Origin: Promethearchaeota archaeon
GTDB taxonomy: Archaea > Asgardarchaeota > Lokiarchaeia > Sigynarchaeales > SOKP01
Assembly (NCBI GenBank): GCA_016839635.1
Contig: JAEOTV010000089.1
Location: 1-20,506, forward strand
Direction: 5' to 3'
DNA length: 20,506 nucleotides
Shown here one piece after another: positions 6,213 to 15,700 of this stretch. The notes under the pieces were generated by a model that was given only the letters and a program-made list of their open reading frames with translations, was not told where the DNA came from and searched no databases. Position 1 is the stretch's first letter, and each line of letters opens with the position of its first letter. A program made the position numbers and the translations under genes.

Positions 6213-9007
6213 TTTTTTTTTTCTTGGTTTAAATAAAAATTTATATATCTATCAAAAAGATCAAAAAGATTTTCAAAAAATTCCTGAGAAACATCCTTCC
6301 CTGATATCTCTTTCAAAATCGATATCAATTCCTTAATCCATTCGTCTTTAATTATTTCTAATATATCCCTATCATTTGATATAAATACATATAATGCAAG
6401 AGTAAGTCCAAACGAGAGCCATGCAGTACCTTTATAATCTCGTTTTATATATGGTAATATACTATTCTCTTTTATTTCATCTGAAATTATTTCCATATCA
6501 TATCTATCTTTAAGCTTTGGATATACGAGTATTTTTAACAACAAATCTTGAAATTTCTCTCTGAATTGAAATACTACTTGTATATATTCAGGATTGTTAA
6601 TAGTTATAGATGTATTACTAAGATCTTCTCTTAGCTCATTAATTCTATTAAGGTATTCAATACTTAAAGGACGATCTCTTTCAATTTCATACAACAATAT
6701 AAAATAATAGTGTATTAGCGCAAAAGACCTTATAAAATCCCATGACATTGTCGTAAGCTTGCTATATAATAAAGAAAAAATAGCAAATAATCTAGGTGAA
6801 TTTGTTATAAATAAAAACCCTTTTTGATGAAAAAAAGGGAATTTTAAAAGAAATTCTTTATTCAAATCATTTTGGACAGTCTCATCTCTCCAAGCTGAAA
6901 CTCTCTCATCTGCTAAATTTCCCGTACCTTGATATTTTGAAAAGCTTAGAGAAAGGACATCATTTGTTTTTTGATATTGAATATTTTTTATATTTAGGAT
7001 CTTTGTAAATCTTTTAAAATCTTTAAGATTTTCTAATGTAATTACTATAATGGGAATGGCAATTTCCATATCTTCGGGTTTTTCATCAATTTTATTCTTA
7101 TATTCTTGAGGCCATTTAAAATATTCTTGATAATATGGATCTTTTAAAAAATCAATTGGTAAAGGTGAAATTGCATTTTTGATATAATGATATTTGTCTG
7201 GATCATTCTTAGCATAGTATTCGGCATTTATTTGGAAATCTAATAGATCAGCTTCAAAGTATAATCTATGCAGTTGAAAATCAATATCGGTGCGCGCTTG
7301 AAAAGTAAGTAAGCTATCTAGGTTGTACTTTTTACCAATTATATTTACTTTAGATTTGATATAAATAATTAAATCATAGACCATTTGAGAAACATTTATT
7401 CCCTCAATATTTTCTAAAACTCCTGAATAAAGATCATTAAACCTTATAGTATTAGATTGGATATCGTCTTCTGATTCTAAAAAATGTATTCCACTAAATT
7501 GAATATGTTTTAAAGATTCCATGTAATTCTCGATATTCCTTCTAATAAATTTTAATAAGAAATGATATTTCTTCTCCTTGGTATAATCATTATACATTTG
7601 CTCAAATAAGGTTCTAAAATATGATACATTATCTTCATTAGGATGTACCAGTCTGTTATAAGCTAGATATCGAACTGATTGGCTAAATCTCTTTTCCTTA
7701 AGATTAAGGGGAAATGAGAGCATATGAAACAATAATTTTTCTAAGAATAAGTTAAAATTATGGATCAATTTATAAAACTCTTGATGACTAAATCTAGTAA
7801 TCTGCCTATTCTCTTTTTTCTCAATTTCTTTCTTTAATAACTCAAATAATTCAGAATTATCTAAGGTCTCATGAAAATAAAGATTTCGCACTTTATTCAT
7901 ATAAAATATAAGATTTTCTTCAAACTGAGTCAATTCATAATTTAAATCTAAGCACATCAACTTTACCAATTGAATAATACCGGGAAAATTGTTTATCAAA
8001 TTGATATAAATATCTGCCATCTTCAACTTATTATAACCTTCAACTAGAATATCGCTGTCTTTTAATAATGATTCAATGTCTTGCCGGATGGCTTTTTTAA
8101 AAGCTCGAAGTTTAGTTATAGAAAAAGGCTGATTGATTTCATTAGTAAAATCTAGCGAATTTATAAATCTACCAATCTCATCTAATAATAATTGAGAGTT
8201 AATTAATGGCGGGATTGAAGGGTCGGTTTTTATAATATTTTCTATACTATCTTTAATTTTTTGCTTTAGGATCTTATACTTATCAGTATTGACTAATAAG
8301 TTTCTGTTTTTAATTTTAGAATAAACACTAGTTAAATGCTCTAGAAAATTCCAGAGATAAATAGCTTCTAATTCAATGAGAATTGTTTTCTTTGCATGGA
8401 TGAATTCATTTAGAATATTTTTTATTTCATAATTCTCTGGACTTTTTTTGAAGTTTGTTAGTAATGTAGGTATCTTGGCTTCAAAATCGTGAATTATATA
8501 ATTAAAAGGTTTTTTTTCTCTAAATAATGAATTAATTTTTCTACAAATTACTCTTTTCAAGGAATATTTACATGGTTCCTTTTTAAAAATGAAGATACGA
8601 GTTATATTTATAAATTGCTCAAAAATAAGTGTGAAAATTTTTAATAATATCTCAAAATATGCATAGATCTCATTATATATCTCGATTCTTGTCTGAGTTA
8701 AATCTAGTTTCATATGAGAAATAATATAGGAAAAAGTTTTCGCTCCAGTTTCAAATTTTAATGGTGATTCCATTGTAAGGGATTCTCCAGCGAATTCATC
8801 AGAATTTATATAAGCTATTTCGTTTTTTATAAATTTAATAGTATTCAGATATGAACCTGGATAAAGGTAAAATTTAGAGTTATTATAATAATAAGACATT
8901 GAATTTGAGAAATTAATTCCACTAATTTCTAATACTAATGTAAAATTCTCTTTCTCTTTAGAATTATTTTCATTCAATTTATGCACAAAAATGTATAATG
9001 AGTACAT
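6200..9007 (-). CDS. Large orphan helical protein (935 aa) with possible HEPN motif and frame break at its end
   Basis: A long, mostly helical soluble protein with a beta-rich N-terminus (1-100) and no nucleotide-binding loop. Around residues 355-400 the segment KVRNLYFHETLDNSELFELL carries R374-x4-H379 inside a long helix, a HEPN-like pattern; NRLVHPN at 451-457 is a second RN-x-H-type motif. I recognise no family. The annotated stop (TGA 6200-6202) lies just after an A10 run. Dropping one A would continue the frame to a TGA at 6172-6174 and end the protein in LKNDVYFDVSIY, nearly the ending of the 163-residue neighbour (LKNDVYFEINIY). The gene would then stop 3 bases from the convergent gene. 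It is last in the minus-strand cluster, 84 bp after the 163-residue gene. Confidence 0.6.
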   Translation of the reverse strand: MYSLYIFVHKLNENNSKEKENFTLVLEISGINFSNSMSYYYNNSKFYLYPGSYLNTIKFIKNEIAYINSDEFAGESLTMESPLKFETGAKTFSYIISHMKLDLTQTRIEIYNEIYAYFEILLKIFTLIFEQFINITRIFIFKKEPCKYSLKRVICRKINSLFREKKPFNYIIHDFEAKIPTLLTNFKKSPENYEIKNILNEFIHAKKTILIELEAIYLWNFLEHLTSVYSKIKNRNLLVNTDKYKILKQKIKDSIENIIKTDPSIPPLINSQLLLDEIGRFINSLDFTNEINQPFSITKLRAFKKAIRQDIESLLKDSDILVEGYNKLKMADIYINLINNFPGIIQLVKLMCLDLNYELTQFEENLIFYMNKVRNLYFHETLDNSELFELLKKEIEKKENRQITRFSHQEFYKLIHNFNLFLEKLLFHMLSFPLNLKEKRFSQSVRYLAYNRLVHPNEDNVSYFRTLFEQMYNDYTKEKKYHFLLKFIRRNIENYMESLKHIQFSGIHFLESEDDIQSNTIRFNDLYSGVLENIEGINVSQMVYDLIIYIKSKVNIIGKKYNLDSLLTFQARTDIDFQLHRLYFEADLLDFQINAEYYAKNDPDKYHYIKNAISPLPIDFLKDPYYQEYFKWPQEYKNKIDEKPEDMEIAIPIIVITLENLKDFKRFTKILNIKNIQYQKTNDVLSLSFSKYQGTGNLADERVSAWRDETVQNDLNKEFLLKFPFFHQKGFLFITNSPRLFAIFSLLYSKLTTMSWDFIRSFALIHYYFILLYEIERDRPLSIEYLNRINELREDLSNTSITINNPEYIQVVFQFREKFQDLLLKILVYPKLKDRYDMEIISDEIKENSILPYIKRDYKGTAWLSFGLTLALYVFISNDRDILEIIKDEWIKELISILKEISGKDVSQEFFENLFDLFDRYINFYLNQEKKNIKE
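6211..6223 (+). terminator. Oligo-T tract after the possible HEPN gene
   Basis: A run of ten T residues (6213-6222) lies about 45 bp after the plus-strand stop at 6168. Oligo-T tracts on the coding strand end transcription in archaea. The same run, read as A10 on the other strand, sits at the frame break of the 935-residue gene. Confidence 0.35.
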
Positions 9008-9091
9008 ATATTTTTGGAGTAATCTTTCTTCAATCGATTTATTCTCGTTAAGGTCAATAAATCAACAACAGGTAGCTTTAAAGCCAAAATA

Positions 9092-9583
9092 TTAATAAAT
9101 ATTAATTTCGAAATATACATCATTCTTTAATAAAACAAACTGAGTTTCAAACCAACCCACACTTTCCTCTTCATCCAATTGTACTGCATCGTATTGTCTT
9201 AGTATCAAATAACCATAATCTCTTAAACCATTTAAAATAATATTCATAAATTCATTATTCGGATAATCTATTAGATTCCAATCATTAAAAGTAATTTCTT
9301 TTAAGATTTTTGGAGTTAATATCACGAATTCTATTCCATATTCTCGACCATCTTTTTCTAACTCATGGTAAAAATTCTCGTAGAAATATGGAACATCATT
9401 GCAGCAATTTAGCTTATAATTATTCTCTTTGATAATACTTTTAAGAGATATATTCAATCTTAGGATTTCTTCTTGTTCTTTAATTTCTTGTTCATCATCC
9501 AATTCATAGAATTCAATTGATTCTTCTAATTGTTTCCTTAGTTCTGCCTCATTAGATTCTGACCATTTATCCTTAAAAGTCAT
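9092..9583 (-). CDS. Acidic hypothetical protein (163 aa)
   Basis: The N-terminal 45 residues are a very acidic, glutamate-rich helix (DDEQEIKEQEEIL). The rest looks alpha/beta with many aromatic residues and ends LLKNDVYFEINIY. I recognise no family. Its size, acidity and position between a nuclease-translocase gene and a large orphan would suit an inhibitor, adaptor or immunity-like partner, but that is inference from context. The last 13 residues recur, one frame off, at the end of the next gene. A T8 run and a TATA-like stretch (TTTATATTTTAG on the minus strand) in the 57-bp gap upstream suggest it may have its own promoter. Confidence 0.55.
   Translation of the reverse strand: MTFKDKWSESNEAELRKQLEESIEFYELDDEQEIKEQEEILRLNISLKSIIKENNYKLNCCNDVPYFYENFYHELEKDGREYGIEFVILTPKILKEITFNDWNLIDYPNNEFMNIILNGLRDYGYLILRQYDAVQLDEEESVGWFETQFVLLKNDVYFEINIY
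9108..9132. repeat. 25-bp direct repeat, copy 2 (3' end of 163-aa gene)
   Basis: This copy encodes LLKNDVYFE near the C-terminus of the 163-residue protein in its normal frame. It is the partner of 6188-6212. Confidence 0.7.
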
Positions 9584-9620
9584 ATTAAAATATTTGATGA
9601 GTAATTTAAAAATAAAATTT

Positions 9621-9638
9621 ACTAAAATATAAAAAAAA
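9621..9638 (-). promoter_or_regulatory. Oligo-T tract and TATA-like element between HerA fusion and 163-aa gene
   Basis: On the minus strand a T8 run (9631-9638) begins 2 bases after the stop of the HerA fusion gene and merges into TTTATATTTTAG, about 40-50 bp before the ATG at 9583. It could end one transcript and begin the next. Confidence 0.3.
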
Positions 9639-9640
9639 TT

Positions 9641-11977
9641 TTAATTTATATTAGGAAATTTAATTTCTACTGGTTCATGTTTGCCTTTACTGGTAATAAA
9701 AGCCTGTCCAACTGGAAGTTTCTTCAATCGCTCTAAATCTTCCCTATTGCTAAAGTATTCCTTAATGTAATTGATTCCGCTTCCCTGCGTTTGAAAGAAA
9801 ACCTTCGTATTACATAAATCAATTATTTCTTTTTTCACATCCGCAACACTCTGAGTCGCAAATATAACACCATAATCTCTTTTTCTGCCTCGGTGTACTA
9901 CTTCATCCAAGAATTTAATAATTCGCTTCTGATACTCTGAATCTGAAGTTGATTTTGATTTTGGAATAAGTCGTTGAATCTCATCTAAGAAGAAAGCTAC
10001 GTTGATTTTCTCTTTTCCTTTTAAAGCTCGTTTATGTAGCATTGCTAATAGATAAAGCCCAACAATTCTCTGATGAGAATCGCGTAAATTGTATGTATTA
10101 ATTACAGTAACTTTTCCCGACACTAAAATTGATTCGAAATCAATTGGTTTTACACCAGGGACATCAAAGATTCTTAGAGAAATTGAAGTCATTGCTCTTA
10201 AAATCGCCTTTTTGGTACTATCCAAGGCTCCATACTTTTCTTCTTTCATGTATTTAATGATTAATTTCACTAATTCTGGTAATGTAAATTCTTGTCCTCT
10301 ATTATCTTCAATTATATCATAAATAATTGTTTGTAGTGTGTCATGAGATATGGCTGTCAACTCGTGTAGAAAGTAAGGTAAATCTACAGGATCAATTGCT
10401 TTTAAAGTTAGGCAATAACCTCCGTTCGTGTCGATATTTATCAAGCGAAAATGTCCGAGTTCAAGTTCTTTGATTCCGTGCCTTTTCATTATTTCAGCAG
10501 CAATTTTATTGGTGGGAATATCTCTTAAATTACCATATTCTCCTTCATTATCAAGTATGATTTGTGCGGGAGCATTCTTAACTTGAGCAATTTGTAGTGC
10601 CATTGATTTTAATGCAGTTGTCTTACCAGTACCTTGTTGACCACTCATGAAAACACTCTGATATAATGTTTTAATTTCGATTGGATACGTGATTCCAGTA
10701 TTTAATCCTTGAATATTTCCAATTGGTAGCCCATTTTGAGGTATCTTCTTAAATTCACAGAACTCATCGTTTCTTGGTATCTTTATTTTTCCACCAATGA
10801 CAGTCTGGGGTAAAAGATCTTGATAACCTACAGGAGAAAATTGACCAACTGGAATCAGGATAATTTTATAATTTTCTTCTTTATGGCTGGATGTTTCTCC
10901 TGGAAAGCAATCTTCAGAGCATTCAATTTTCTTCACGACGCACATTATTCTTACACCGTCATCTTCCTTTTCTACAATAACGCAATAGCCAACTTTTACT
11001 TGGTGCGCTTTATTAGGATATAGAAAGCCTTCCATCTTGTTATCTTGCCCCATGATAAGTTGAAGTGGTTTTCCTTTAATAGTATTAATCCAACCAAGGC
11101 TATCTTCATCATAAAAATCACTTGATACTTGAGTACCACTTGGAATATTTGATGGTGCAGTAGCGCCAGTACTAGTACTACTATTATTTGAATTCCCTTC
11201 CACTACTTCTACATGATCATCAGAATCAACATTATCTTTTGAAGAAAATTGAAAGCTGATACCTTCAAAACCCTCGAATGCTGTATCCATTGCAAATTTC
11301 TTAGCAGCTTCCCTTAAGTCATCTGTAAAATCATAAGATATAATTTTATTTGGAACATATACCAATTGAATGGCTCTGCAACGTTGATGTCTAACTTTCT
11401 CGAAAATTATCGCATAAAGGCATACTTGCATGAAAGCTCGATGATGCTGAGATTCTGGACTCATTGGATCATCCCCTTTTTCTCGCTCATAAGATTTGAA
11501 ATCTCTCACAATGAAAGCTTCTTGATCTGTCTCTATTAAGCAGTCAGCTTGAGCAGGGATTTTAAATCCTCCAATTTTTCCTACAGCTTCAACTTCAAAC
11601 GAAGTTTCACCGCCAAATAGCTCAATTTCAATTTCCTTAGGTATTATGATATTGAAGTTTTCCCTTGCCAGAGCTTTTCCTACTTGTCGTATCTCCTTAT
11701 GTAAAGCATTCAATAGGACCTTTACATCCTCGTAATAGAGATCATAATCGGAATTCATTTTGATGGCTGCTAGGACATCACATTTTGCCTTTGTAAGCCT
11801 TTGACTAAATACACGATAATTCAGTTTATTATCTCGATCCGCTGTTTTAAAAATCTTCTTACAGTATTTGGAATAGGCTTCATGAATAACTATTCCTCGT
11901 TTTCCGCCATAAAATGAGTTTATCCCTCCATACGCTTTATCTAACAACCTACTAACAGATTTTTTTTCTTTTTCCAC
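9641..11977 (-). CDS. RecB/Cas4-like nuclease fused to HerA-family hexameric ATPase
   Basis: Residues 15-240 are a PD-(D/E)XK nuclease of the RecB/Cas4 group: GIVIHEAY (H32), PAQADC (D145), VRDFKSY (D159-x-K161) and QVCLY (Q184-x3-Y188) are all present, so it should be active. The four cysteines of the Cas4 iron-sulphur cluster are not evident. A Ser/Thr-rich linker (about 250-290) leads to a HAS-like beta barrel (about 300-350). The HerA/FtsK-type motor follows: Walker A GQQGTGKT (446-453), Walker B FFLDE (662-666) with nearby RGRKRDYG, and sensor ATQS (707-710). HerA motors form hexamers that pump duplex DNA and normally work with a separate NurA nuclease; here the nuclease is in the same chain. 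GTG start with GGAGGTGA 9 bases before it. It lies 27 bp after the NYN gene and looks somewhat less AT-rich than its neighbours. Confidence 0.85.
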   Translation of the reverse strand: MEKEKKSVSRLLDKAYGGINSFYGGKRGIVIHEAYSKYCKKIFKTADRDNKLNYRVFSQRLTKAKCDVLAAIKMNSDYDLYYEDVKVLLNALHKEIRQVGKALARENFNIIIPKEIEIELFGGETSFEVEAVGKIGGFKIPAQADCLIETDQEAFIVRDFKSYEREKGDDPMSPESQHHRAFMQVCLYAIIFEKVRHQRCRAIQLVYVPNKIISYDFTDDLREAAKKFAMDTAFEGFEGISFQFSSKDNVDSDDHVEVVEGNSNNSSTSTGATAPSNIPSGTQVSSDFYDEDSLGWINTIKGKPLQLIMGQDNKMEGFLYPNKAHQVKVGYCVIVEKEDDGVRIMCVVKKIECSEDCFPGETSSHKEENYKIILIPVGQFSPVGYQDLLPQTVIGGKIKIPRNDEFCEFKKIPQNGLPIGNIQGLNTGITYPIEIKTLYQSVFMSGQQGTGKTTALKSMALQIAQVKNAPAQIILDNEGEYGNLRDIPTNKIAAEIMKRHGIKELELGHFRLINIDTNGGYCLTLKAIDPVDLPYFLHELTAISHDTLQTIIYDIIEDNRGQEFTLPELVKLIIKYMKEEKYGALDSTKKAILRAMTSISLRIFDVPGVKPIDFESILVSGKVTVINTYNLRDSHQRIVGLYLLAMLHKRALKGKEKINVAFFLDEIQRLIPKSKSTSDSEYQKRIIKFLDEVVHRGRKRDYGVIFATQSVADVKKEIIDLCNTKVFFQTQGSGINYIKEYFSNREDLERLKKLPVGQAFITSKGKHEPVEIKFPNIN

Positions 11978-11986
11978 TTTTTTTTC

Positions 11987-11994
11987 TCACCTCC
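11987..11994 (-). promoter_or_regulatory. Strong ribosome binding site fixing the GTG start of the HerA fusion
   Basis: The minus strand reads GGAGGTGA, the full archaeal anti-16S match, 9 bases before GTG 11975-11977. It sits in the 27-bp gap after the NYN gene, as expected for the second gene of an operon. Confidence 0.75.
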
Positions 11995-12004
11995 TTTCTG
12001 TAAT

Positions 12005-12574
12005 TTAAAATAAGTCTAACTCTCCCTCTGACTTTTCTATATTATTTAATATAACTATGGTAGTTATCTCCGATGTTGGAGACATCTTATTTAAACAAAA
12101 AATATTATTATTTTCAAGTCTCTCATAACTTATATTCGGACTTAAGCAGACTGTATTATCTATTATCATAAAGGAAATTCTTCTTTCCTCTAACCATTGC
12201 TTACTTGGTAATTGTTCAATATAATTTCTAAATCTATCATTTGATATAATAAAACAGAAGTCACGTTTAAGAGCTAAGCTAAGAATAAATTCATCTGCTA
12301 CTTTCGGAGCTTCAATAATCACACACTCTCTAATTAAAGCTTGATACTCAATAGGCTTATCAATATGATACTTGAGCGCTGGATCACATATACAATGAAT
12401 ATTATCACTATTAAATTCTAAAATTCTTATCAGATAGTCATATACCATTAAAATGTCTGATAAAATTGGTTTTTTAAGTTCATTAAAACGAGAGTAAGCA
12501 ATATTACTTCCATCGATATAAACTGGACAATCTTTAAGGTTAATATTTTTTATTAGACAAGATTCTAAGCACAT
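12005..12574 (-). CDS. NYN/PIN-like ribonuclease domain protein (about 189 aa)
   Basis: The protein resembles the Zc3h12a-type NYN branch of PIN-fold ribonucleases. Counting from the ATG at 12574, VYIDGSNIA (18-26) gives the first catalytic aspartate and asparagine, CICDP (61-65) a second acidic site, KVADEFIL (91-98) a third and IISNDRF (109-115) the fourth. This is a complete metal-binding set, so cleavage of RNA is likely. The C-terminal 50 residues are unassigned. A GTG nine bases upstream (12583) is in frame, but it lies within GTGATA, which fits better as the ribosome binding site of the ATG. It is the first gene of the operon with the nuclease-HerA fusion, with a TATA-like element at 12616-12627. 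Confidence 0.75.
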   Translation of the reverse strand: MCLESCLIKNINLKDCPVYIDGSNIAYSRFNELKKPILSDILMVYDYLIRILEFNSDNIHCICDPALKYHIDKPIEYQALIRECVIIEAPKVADEFILSLALKRDFCFIISNDRFRNYIEQLPSKQWLEERRISFMIIDNTVCLSPNISYERLENNNIFCLNKMSPTSEITTIVILNNIEKSEGELDLF

Positions 12575-12615
12575 TTTTATCACTTCTAATTAAAATTCTT
12601 TTTGTTGATTATACC

Positions 12616-12627
12616 TATAAAATATAA
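12616..12627 (-). promoter_or_regulatory. TATA-like element for the NYN-HerA operon
   Basis: The minus strand reads TTATATTTTATA here, 42-53 bp upstream of the ATG at 12574. It lies in the 174-bp divergent region shared with the SMC-like gene. Confidence 0.5.
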
Positions 12628-12709
12628 TCACAAACTACACATTTAAACTTTTTGATTCAACATATATATTATATTTAAAATCACCAAAAGTTTAATAATC
12701 CGCAAGACC

Positions 12710-12721
12710 ATTAATATTATA
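12710..12721 (+). promoter_or_regulatory. TATA-like element for the SMC-like gene
   Basis: ATTAATATTATA is centred about 33 bp before the TTG start at 12749. A longer run of TATA-like bases at 12663-12680 is an alternative and would give a leader of about 45 bases. Confidence 0.4.
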
Positions 12722-12748
12722 GAGAAATTACGAAATGGAAATGAAGGA

Positions 12749-15700
12749 TTGATCAAATTGTCTAAAAGCTTAATAAACTCTAATAATATGAAAAAAATTC
12801 TAGCTTATCTTAAAGAATTCTACAATTACTCTGAAGATATGAAAATAATTAAAGAGATAAATAGATTATCTAACCAAGTGGCCAAATTATATAAAGAGAC
12901 TGATAAACTTGCTAAAGAGATAGTTAAAGACCATATTGAGAAATTTCCCAAATTAGTAATTCAGTTTTTATTTATGAACAATTTTACAATTTTAAAATCA
13001 AGAAGTTCTAATGCAATTCGTCATATTTTCCCTCCAAACATTGAAAATTTTAATAAGTTCATAAGTTTTTTTGAAATGTTGAAAAATATTTTTCATTCAA
13101 TTGATATCGATATAGAGCTCATTAAAAGCGAAGATATTGATGATCTGAAAGAAGATTTTTCTGAGAGGTATCTTTATTTTTATTTTCAAAATTATAAAAG
13201 CATAATTAATTTTATCCTATATTGGGATGATAGATTAGGCAAATTTCCGAAAAGTAAAATTAATGACTTGAGGAATTTTTTTAAAGAATTTGATATATAC
13301 ATACATTTTAATGATACCTACATAAATCAGATCTTTGGAGAGAATGGAATAATTAATAAGGAACAGTTAACTGCGACAAAGTTTTTCAATAATATCTTTA
13401 ATTTAAGTCAATATAAGAGACATTCAATATATAAATGGAGAGATGAAAAATTCTTTCCAGCAACAGTGGTTTATGATTTAAACAAGTCTATATATCGTGA
13501 CAAGATTGATACTGACTTCTATAAATACATCAAACATATAAAAATAGGGAAGGCACAAGAAATCAATAAGACTTTACTGGACAAAATTAAAAATAATTTC
13601 GATGATAAATTCAATAAATTTATCCCTGTATCTGAATCGATGTTAGGATTTGTAATCTATCAGGTTCCTTATGTTGAAGAGGTTAAATTAAATCCACTGA
13701 AAGAATTTGAAACATATCTGAAAGATTTTCCATCAACTAAATTAGAAAAATACAATACAGAAATAACTAAAATAAAAGAAAATCTGAAGCTTCCTGGGAA
13801 ACAAATTATGATTAAATCTATAAAATTAAAAGATTTCAAATCATATTCCTTGGCTAACATAGATTTTCAGAACGGTATTAATATCTTCTACGGAGATAAT
13901 GGGAGTGGAAAGACAAGCATAATTGATGCCATATTATTCGCTCTTTACATGGATTCATGGCACACAATTCACATTATAGATTTCCTTAATTTAGATTTTA
14001 GCTTTCTGAATACTCAAGTGATAAGGGTTGGGGAAGAATTCTGCGAGGTTGAATTAGAGTTAGAAAAGGGAGATGAGATCGTTAATATCAATAGAAAATT
14101 ATGGAGAAACGGAAATCAAAAAATTACCATAAATAATATTGATTTATTTGAAAATATTAAGAAACGAGTAATTCAGAAATTTAAAGATGAGGCAATTAAG
14201 ATCGAAGAATACCCGGGATATTATTTTGGAGATTTAGAAGAAATTCCTAAACCTATTCCTCTTTCAAAAATTAAATTTTTCATCGATGACGCAATAAATC
14301 CTTTGATAAATAGACTACTAGAAAATGACGACCATATATTTTCTTATAAACTCATATTGGATGAATATGAGGGTTTTTCTGTTAGTATTGAAGGGATTGA
14401 TGATGACCTCTCTGAATTTTTTGAGAGTGTCCAACAATATTTTTCTACGTATTTTGAGATAATAGATGAAGAACTTAAATTAGAATATGATAATTTTGAT
14501 TGTTTATTCAGTAGAAGTGATATTTACTCTTCCTTATTCCAAGAATATGAATTTATTGGAGATTTTATTAATTTAGACTTTGATAAATTACATAGTTTTA
14601 TTTTGGATAAGTTTGGTGTAAATTTTATTGATGAAAGTTTTATTTATAAAGAAAGAGAACAGTTAGAGAAAAATCAATATAAAAACCTCAATATTTTCCA
14701 AATTTACTTTAAAAAGCTGCTTCCAAAGGTAGAACCAGAAATTTTTTTTGATCCATATAAGGCACCAGACTATTACAGCAAATTTTTTAGTCAAATAGAA
14801 CCAATGTTCCGACAGTTTGACAAATATTACATTGATGAGTTAGATGCTAAAAAATTCTTAGAAACTTATTCAAAATCTGAAGAGTTAGAGGAAAAGATTA
14901 AATTTCTAGAGGATATAAGAGATTTTTTGTTTAATTTTTTTTTAAATGAAATAAGTAATAATTTAGTTGAAATATCCAAAGAATATTTTGCTAATGATGG
15001 ATTCTGGTGTTTCTTGGATCAAAAAGGTATTCCGAGAATTATGTATAGTAAAAATGAAGAAATATTACCCATTTCTAATTTAAGTGGTGGAGAGAGAAGT
15101 AAATTATTATTAATGATATTAAGCTTCCTGATTAAAATTTCCAATAAAAGTTCTTTTTTCATTATAGATGAACCAAATGAATTGCTTGATCCATATAATA
15201 TTAATAATATGAAATCTCTTTTTACAAGATTATTCAAAAATAAGCAAATAATTATTTGTACATTTATAGAAAATTATAAATCATTTAAACCTGCGTTAGT
15301 TTACCATGTAGAAAAAGATCTTAACAATATTTCATTCATTTCTCAAGTATCTCCAAGGAGAGGAATAAAAGAACTGCATTCTCTTATTGAAGATTACGCT
15401 AGAGAATATATGAAACCGAAATTAGAAGAAATGGGATTTACAAAAATAGAAATGGGGCCAAAAAGAGTTGGAGGTTATCATTTTGATATATTTGCTACTG
15501 GAAAACCCAATCAAGAGAACTATATTAAAAAGGCATTTGGGGAAATTGTAACAGGCTATTTTTCTGTAGAAAAAATGGATAAGTTTATCGAATGGATCTC
15601 AATTATAAAGGGAAATGAATATAATCCGGATAAGGGAGATATAGCGTTCATTGTTGGTCCTAGTCAACCATTAACTCAGAAATCCATGCAAATAAAGAAA

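Noticed and set aside
10089..11023. Plus-strand open frames opposite the HerA fusion gene
   Set aside because: They lie opposite strongly conserved motor and barrel motifs, with no promoter or homology of their own.
9641..11977. Calling the nuclease half a CRISPR Cas4
   Set aside because: There are no cas1/cas2 genes or CRISPR repeats in the window, and the four cysteines of the Cas4 iron-sulphur site are not evident; RecB/Cas4-like superfamily is as far as the sequence goes.
13669..15237. Minus-strand open frames inside the SMC-like gene
   Set aside because: They are antisense to conserved sequence, including the ABC signature and Walker B motifs.
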